This document shows positions 58,628 through 64,000 of a stretch of DNA of 64,000 nucleotides, piece after piece. Each line of letters opens with the position of its first letter. The stretch's first letter is position 1. A program made the translations under genes and the position numbers. The DNA comes from Hedera helix (taxonomy: Eukaryota; Streptophyta; Magnoliopsida; Apiales; Araliaceae). Under the pieces are notes generated by a model. That model saw only the letters and a list, made by a program, of their open reading frames with translations, did no database searches and had not been told where the DNA came from. The stretch spans positions 45,452,292 through 45,516,291 of the forward strand of contig OX359267.1 of the NCBI GenBank assembly GCA_947179155.2, read 5' to 3'.

Positions 58628-61088
58628 GTCGTCATCCGTCGACCCTCAATTTGAATATAATATAATGAAGTAAAGGATGATCAGTCCGTTTTCTCCCCAA
58701 CTTTCAAAGTTGTCCACAATTGGAGAGTGACATCAGTACCCAAAATTGACAATTTTTTTGTTTTTTCTCTAAAAAGAAATTATATTACTAAAATGTCTCC
58801 TAATTCAAAAGGCACAAGGCATAGACCACGAGATGACATTTGTACATATGATATATAACTGTCCATATTTCTTTAGCGAATGACTGGAATTTTCACAATT
58901 AATTACAAATATTCCAGTAGTCTACACAATTAATGAGAAATATTCCTAAATAAGGAAATTTGAGTCAATTTGGTCCTATGTTTTAGACACGTACAAGGCA
59001 TATGCATGACAAAATGTAATATCAAAATCAAATCTATTTAAATAAAATCATAAATGAAAAATAATTTAATTTTTGAATGATTATTCCATTTAATAAAGAA
59101 TTAATTAAAAATTTATAAAATAATTAAATTAAGTAATAAAAACTTGATAATCAAATAGAATTAAAAACAGGAAAGCAATAAAATTAATGAATTTAAGAAA
59201 AACAAACACCGAATAATGAAGGTGCAAGACTTTATAAGTTATTTTTCGATTAAGGTAATGAAATAATGTATTTTAAGAGTTTTGCTTGACAATTCAATCA
59301 TACGAATATAAAAAAACATGCAAAAATATGAGGACTTAAAAAAAATTTACTCTCATTTGGAGGAATGTATCAATGACGACTTTAAAAAATATATATAAAT
59401 AAATAAATAAATAAAATAAATAAATAAATCTTAGTTATCAACCAACATACTTAATTTTAAGTTAATATAAGAATGGTTCTCTACAATCTCAAATCAATCC
59501 ATTTTCCAATGAGGGATACAACACTTTGAAGAAATCTATCTTAAATTCGTCTGAAATTAGACAAAAAAAAATATAAATCACACAATAAATCCATAATTTT
59601 TATAGCCGATGCAATTGCAGAAAAAGTATGTTCGTCTATTAATGACTTACAAATTTCTCTGTCAGCCAACATAAAAATAAAAAACACCACCATCCATATA
59701 ACAAAGATTTAGGGGGGGGGGGGGGGAACCCTAATCATCATTGTTTGAGTCAACTATGTATTTGGTTGAGGCAAACTATTCAATATTTGTATATAGTTGA
59801 GACTTACTTTCAAGAGTTGTACATTGAGTGAAACTCTATCCTTTCCTGTTATATATAAGTACGTGTTCCAGATAAATGAGTATATATAACTTAATTGCAC
59901 CATTATGATAACTGAAGAAAGAGCTCCCGAGGAAGAAGCAATCAAGCTAAGCTTTGTGAGATATTGAGAAAGCCGAAAATACCAGGCCTTGGGGCCTGCT
60001 TTAGCCTGTATAGCGACCGATGAAGCTTACACACATGGTGTGATTGATTGATAAAACCTTTAGGTTGCACCATGTAAATATTTTCTTTGAGAAATCCATT
60101 TAGAAACACTTTATTTGTTGTAGAGTATGGGAGTCCGTAACCAAGACCATAATATAATTGTTGAATTTAAGTTGACTTAAAAGATTTATTTGATAGGTAT
60201 TAGACCAACCTTATATATACTAAGCCTTAAACTTCACACTTAAACACCCTACATGAGATTGAGCAAACTCACATATTATCTTAACAAATTTCCCTCTTCA
60301 CATGTGAGTCACAACACTGTGAAACTGCTCCCCTTTAAGTGTGAAGTCAAAACTCTCAACACGCTAATTAGGGACCACAAATTATTTGAGAGTCTGCTAG
60401 GATAGTTGGTTCGTGACTGTTATCAATTTGTTGGGAAGCTTTGGGAGTCTCTAATAAATGAATACCTTAACATGATTGTTGAACCGACTTGAACCAAAAA
60501 CCAAGTTATTGTGAAGGATCTAGGGAATATTCATTAGTTTTTATGTATAAAAGTAACTGACACAAACGAAGGTGTGTTTATGCCTCAAGAAAGATGCAAT
60601 GAGTTGCTTTATAAAGCCGACACGGGGTCTAAAGTGAATTGCATTAATTGATTGTTCCAGGAAATAATTTTCTTCATATACATTGATACATATATATATA
60701 TATACACACACACACTACCTGTTTGATTTAATATAAAAGGATAAAAAAGTGAGGGAGAGTGTGAGAGTTTAAGAGATAAATGAGTGAAAGAGAAAAAATT
60801 AGGAATGAAGAGAATTAATAGGTATAAAAAGAAAAAAAAAGAAAACATTAAAAACTTCACAAAATTATTAACCCCAAAGTGATTACTTTTTTCTCCCACT
60901 TTATAATAAACACATCTGCTACAATGAGATAAACTTTACATTTACAACGAACCATTACTCATGGAGTAAGCTAACAATATGATTTACGTAAATCTAATTT
61001 AAATATTTGAATATTTGTTCCTTTAGCTTATCTATCTGTTGCATAGGCGTAGTATATTCAAATATTTAGATATTTGAATATTCATCCA
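58628..61088. repeat. Duplicate of intergenic DNA at 16640-17915, with extra DNA
   Basis: No gene. 58636-59740 aligns with 16640-17755, and 60555-60670 with 17805-17915. The interval 59760-60550, not present in the other copy, contains a Pro/Leu-free AT-rich stretch with (GTGTGAAG/CACTTAAA) words and no recognisable terminal repeats. A G12 tract lies at 59712-59725. A 96-codon frame at 60609-60899 (minus) is low complexity. Confidence 0.5.
59712..59725. repeat. G homopolymer tract
   Basis: About 14 consecutive G residues. Confidence 0.9.
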
Positions 61089-62278
61089 CATTATAACAAA
61101 AAAAACCTAGTTATCTGCTATCGCTTATTCGCGACCTATAATTGCGATTGACTTCGGTCGCTAATTTTGGTTGTAGGTAATTTGCAGGTCACTAAAAACA
61201 CATTAGCAACTGATATTAGTAACTGATGTATTAGCAATCGATATCAGCAACCGACGAGGTCGTTGTTCCTTGTTAATGATTAAGACAATCTATCATCAGC
61301 AATATGTGACATCGACTAGTATGATAATTGCGTCGATTGGGTACTAGAGGTGCCAGAAGCACTAATACTTGACCGTCGTCACTGCCCTTGGCTTTGACAA
61401 AATTCTTCTTGACAACTGACACTCTCTCCCATAATTCCTAATCTATCATAGGGTGCAGATTGTTAGGGGGATAGCACTTGTCCAGTAATCGATTATAAGT
61501 GTTATAATCAAGTTAAAAATTTAATAGTTAAAAAGACATAATTATATGAAGGATGACGTTAAAAAATTCTAAACAACATATCGTAAATAAAAACTTACAG
61601 CTATCTAAACAGTATCAAGTAAACAATCACATGTGGCTACGTAAACATTCAACTAATTCATAGTCTAGCCCTGGGATGTAGCATCTTACAAATATGACAA
61701 GTGTGTGTGTGTATATATATATATCATGGTCATGCATACATACTAATAACACACATTAACAAAAATAGACTATGATATATCGTCGCCCTTATATGTTTCA
61801 TTTGTCTTCTCACCTTCAGGTACACATAAGGATCTATTATTGGTAGCAGTCCTACCTTTCTTGACCCAATACTCAACCCTCCACTGCTGAAACATCCTAA
61901 CCTATATATCATATAAGCACCACCAGGGACCATGCTCATGCATATGCTCCTCAGTCTGCCCAAGATGGTCTATGTCAACATTATGCAATGTTTTCTCCCG
62001 TTCATTCTTCAAATTGTCCTTTGTTCGTACAGTACACTTCTGTCAGAATATATAGTATTGTGTGTATAACAATAGCCTGTGGCTCATCCCACCTGTACAT
62101 TTTTTGAAATAAAAATATAATAATATCATTAAAATAGTTGTAATATAATATTTCTTAATTTGGCAGCAAATTCTTGAATACCCCTCCTAAAACAACAATA
62201 AAAGAAATTACAACTATAAAATAAAAGGTACAAAGACAAAAAGTTAAGCACCTACAAATTAAAACAAAAAAAAATCAC
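61089..62278. mobile_element. CACTA-like fragment
   Basis: CACATTATAACAAAAAAAAC near 61089 resembles a CACTA terminus. It is followed by TATCGCTTATTCGCGACC, GACTTCGGTCGCTAAT and similar subterminal words. 61130-61390 aligns with 30660-30920. Beyond that is non-coding DNA with a 77-codon minus frame (61963-61730, GRLRSICMSMVPGGAYMIYR...) that I cannot assign. The fragment runs up to the broken GDSL pseudogene and may be responsible for loss of its 3' half. Confidence 0.5.
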
Positions 62279-63129
62279 CTTCTTTTATTTTAATCTGTGA
62301 TCTATTCACAAATTGTCTAAATTGGGCGTATTGAATTTCAAGGTAAAAAGGACTCCATGCACGCGGCCATACGGCCACCGGAAGAAGTAACTTGGGTGGT
62401 GCAATTGTAGCAAATTAGTTGGCAAAATTTACTCCATCCGAGAAGTTGGCACCCAAGGAATCTTGATAAGCGTGGAGGAATGGCTTACCTAAACATGCAG
62501 CTGCAGCATTATAACTTAATCATTAGCTTTGTATAGTAGTTGGTAGAACTATACCTTTACGGAAACATATAATGCGTCCGTCGAGATTAAGATCCCTCCA
62601 TTAAATATTCCTCTAATTTATTATATCGCTCAATACAATATTTATACTGCTGAATTTGTATTAGAAGATATATATAATGAAGGAGATTCTAATCCCGCCA
62701 AAAATATCTAAAATCAAAGCTCAAATAACTATATAAAAATATTCTTAAATGGAACTAAGATACAAAATTTTGGGTAGCATTTGGAGCTTCTAAAGAAGTA
62801 CATTAACAGAAAAGTCAAGCGAAATTGTACCCGATAAGTTTAGGCCATTTATCAAAATACTAGCGGAAAAACAAAAATTAGTCAAATACCCATAAATTGA
62901 ATCGATTATAAGACGTCCATCAGAGCCTCTTCCTGCTGGCCCGTTAAAGTAGGTTTCCCATAAAAGGGGGTGCCTCATTGAAGGCAGCTGAATAAGAACA
63001 GGTGTCCGAATTGCCATCCCCTAAGTTAAAGATGGCCGGAAAATCACAAGTGTCTGAGGATGGTTTAGTAACATGAGATAAAAGAATGCAAAATAAGGAG
63101 AGAGAAAAGCCATATAATCGGTTCTTCAT
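62279..63129 (-). pseudogene. GDSL esterase/lipase pseudogene (copy 4, 5' part)
   Basis: Exon 1 (from 63129) starts with a signal-peptide-like MKNRLYGFSLSLFCILLSHV and reads CDFPAIFNLGDGNSDTC, so the nucleophilic Ser of GDSNSDTG is replaced by Gly. A frameshift after PPFMGN moves the PAGRGSDGRLIID segment to another frame. Exon 2 (about 62490-62279) reads GKPFLHAYQDSLGANFSDGV and then a TAA stop where the others have NSAATI, continuing FATIAPPKLLLPVAVW. Its GT donor matches the position used in the intact genes. Exons 3-5 are not found. It diverges much more from copies 1-3 than they do from each other, so it is an older family member on the same strand. Confidence 0.85.
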
Positions 63130-64000
63130 GCTAATTAGACAACTTAATGAACGCTAAAAGATATTTGGAAAATTCAGCCTGTGAATTTTCCTGTCTCTAA
63201 GTTTTTTGTCTTTTCGGCCAATGAATTACGCCCACGTCAATGAATTTTACCCAAATTTTGAAAATTCAAAAGGAAACTATTACATACACTACATGGAACA
63301 CTACATCTATCTCAATTATTAAAAAATAAAATTTAACATAAATTTCTGTATTAAATCTCACATTTTAATGGTTGAGATGGTATTATATCCCAACGTAATG
63401 TTTGCATACTTATTGAATTCAGAATAAGGCAATTTTTAACCAGGTATTTATGTTCGTAGGGGATTCATTTAATTTATTAATTAAAGGTGTCAACAGTGAC
63501 GGAAGCAGAAATTTATTTGAGGGTGGACAAATTTTTAACTATTAAATAAAATTTTTAAATTAAATGAATATATTTAATCAATTTCATATAAATATTCTAA
63601 AATTAGAAATATATTTATAATGCGAAATTTCTTAAGAATAATTTTAATTTTCAAATATATATTTAATATTAGCTAAAAAATTAGTAGTGGTGGTAAAAAC
63701 AATAATAATAATAAATTAAAAATATCATGTCACTTTATAATCTTATACTAAAAATGTATTTATAATTATAAAATCGATTGAAAATAAAAATACAAATCAA
63801 CTACTAGTTTATATACTAACTTGTAACGCGGGTCCCAGTATAAGTACTAAAAGTTGATTTATCCCTTATCCACGCAGCTTGCCTGGTTATCGCCATGTCA
63901 TCATTTTTCCATTGACGTGTTAAAAATTTAAATGGAACTCTAATAATTAACGGTTTGTAAGTTTTTTCTAGTACAAGCACCCGTTTCTAATTTATTTCAA
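63130..64000. other. 5' flank of the GDSL pseudogene, no gene
   Basis: AT-rich DNA with no convincing open frame or repeat end. It does not obviously align with the upstream blocks of units 1-3. Confidence 0.5.

Noticed and set aside
60609..60899. 96-codon minus frame with Phe/Leu/Ser-rich product
   Set aside because: Low-complexity AT-rich DNA; a start at a duplicated intergenic segment whose other copy (17815-17915) has no matching frame.
1..64000. Recognisable tRNA, rRNA, snRNA or miRNA genes
   Set aside because: No stretch with cloverleaf arms or conserved A/B boxes was seen by eye; a covariance-model scan was not possible, so absence is not proven.

Overview
This is AT-rich plant nuclear DNA, almost certainly from a eudicot. 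Genes have short GT-AG introns, intergenic DNA is full of decayed Ty3/gypsy and Ty1/copia retrotransposons, CACTA, hAT-like and MITE insertions, and long (AT)n tracts. I see nothing bacterial, organellar or viral, and the species cannot be named from the sequence. The only apparently functional protein-coding genes are three minus-strand copies of one five-exon GDSL esterase/lipase gene of the ENOD8 / Hev b 13 / alpha-L-fucosidase-3-like type (copy 1 at 1078-3601, copy 2 at 35784-38625, copy 3 at 47360-49903). A fourth, more diverged relative at 62279-63129 is a pseudogene. Exon boundaries, TATA boxes and poly(A) signals are conserved among the three intact copies. All three keep the catalytic Ser, Gly, Asn and Asp/His blocks and an N-terminal signal peptide, so they should be secreted serine hydrolases. 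Copy 2 has a 2-bp deletion that replaces its last residues with a longer tail. LAYOUT. 1-10470 is unit 1: the copy 1 gene, its upstream block (block A), and a second block (block B, about 5960-8900) that looks like the upstream DNA of a GDSL gene that is no longer there. 10470-34340 is a repeat-rich interval. It holds a Ty3/gypsy element with both LTRs (10990-14868), intergenic DNA shared with 57300-60680, an ABCF-type pseudogene fragment (18181-18540), a decayed Athila/Tat-type gypsy element (about 19380-23420), a complex of convergent LTR-like ends with an array of short hairpins (23588-27194), a 0.78-kb tandem duplication (27221-28809), LTR-like DNA, and a CACTA-like element (about 30630-32445). 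34340-44810 is unit 2 (copy 2) with four unit-specific MITEs and a copia fragment. 44810-54790 is unit 3 (copy 3) with two hAT-like insertions. 54798-57300 is a decayed CACTA element. 57300-60680 repeats intergenic DNA from unit 1's side and carries another hAT-like insertion. 61089-62278 is another CACTA-like fragment, followed by the GDSL pseudogene. HISTORY (inference). A block of about 10 kb carrying one GDSL gene and its flanks was duplicated in tandem. Units 1 and 3 are the closest pair, and block B resembles unit 2. At least one further unit was partly deleted. Because the units are paralogous, each serves as an empty-site control for insertions in the others, so several target-site duplications can be read directly. 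I found no convincing tRNA, rRNA or CRISPR feature and no novel enzymatic system. The most unusual structure is the hairpin array at 25351-26590.
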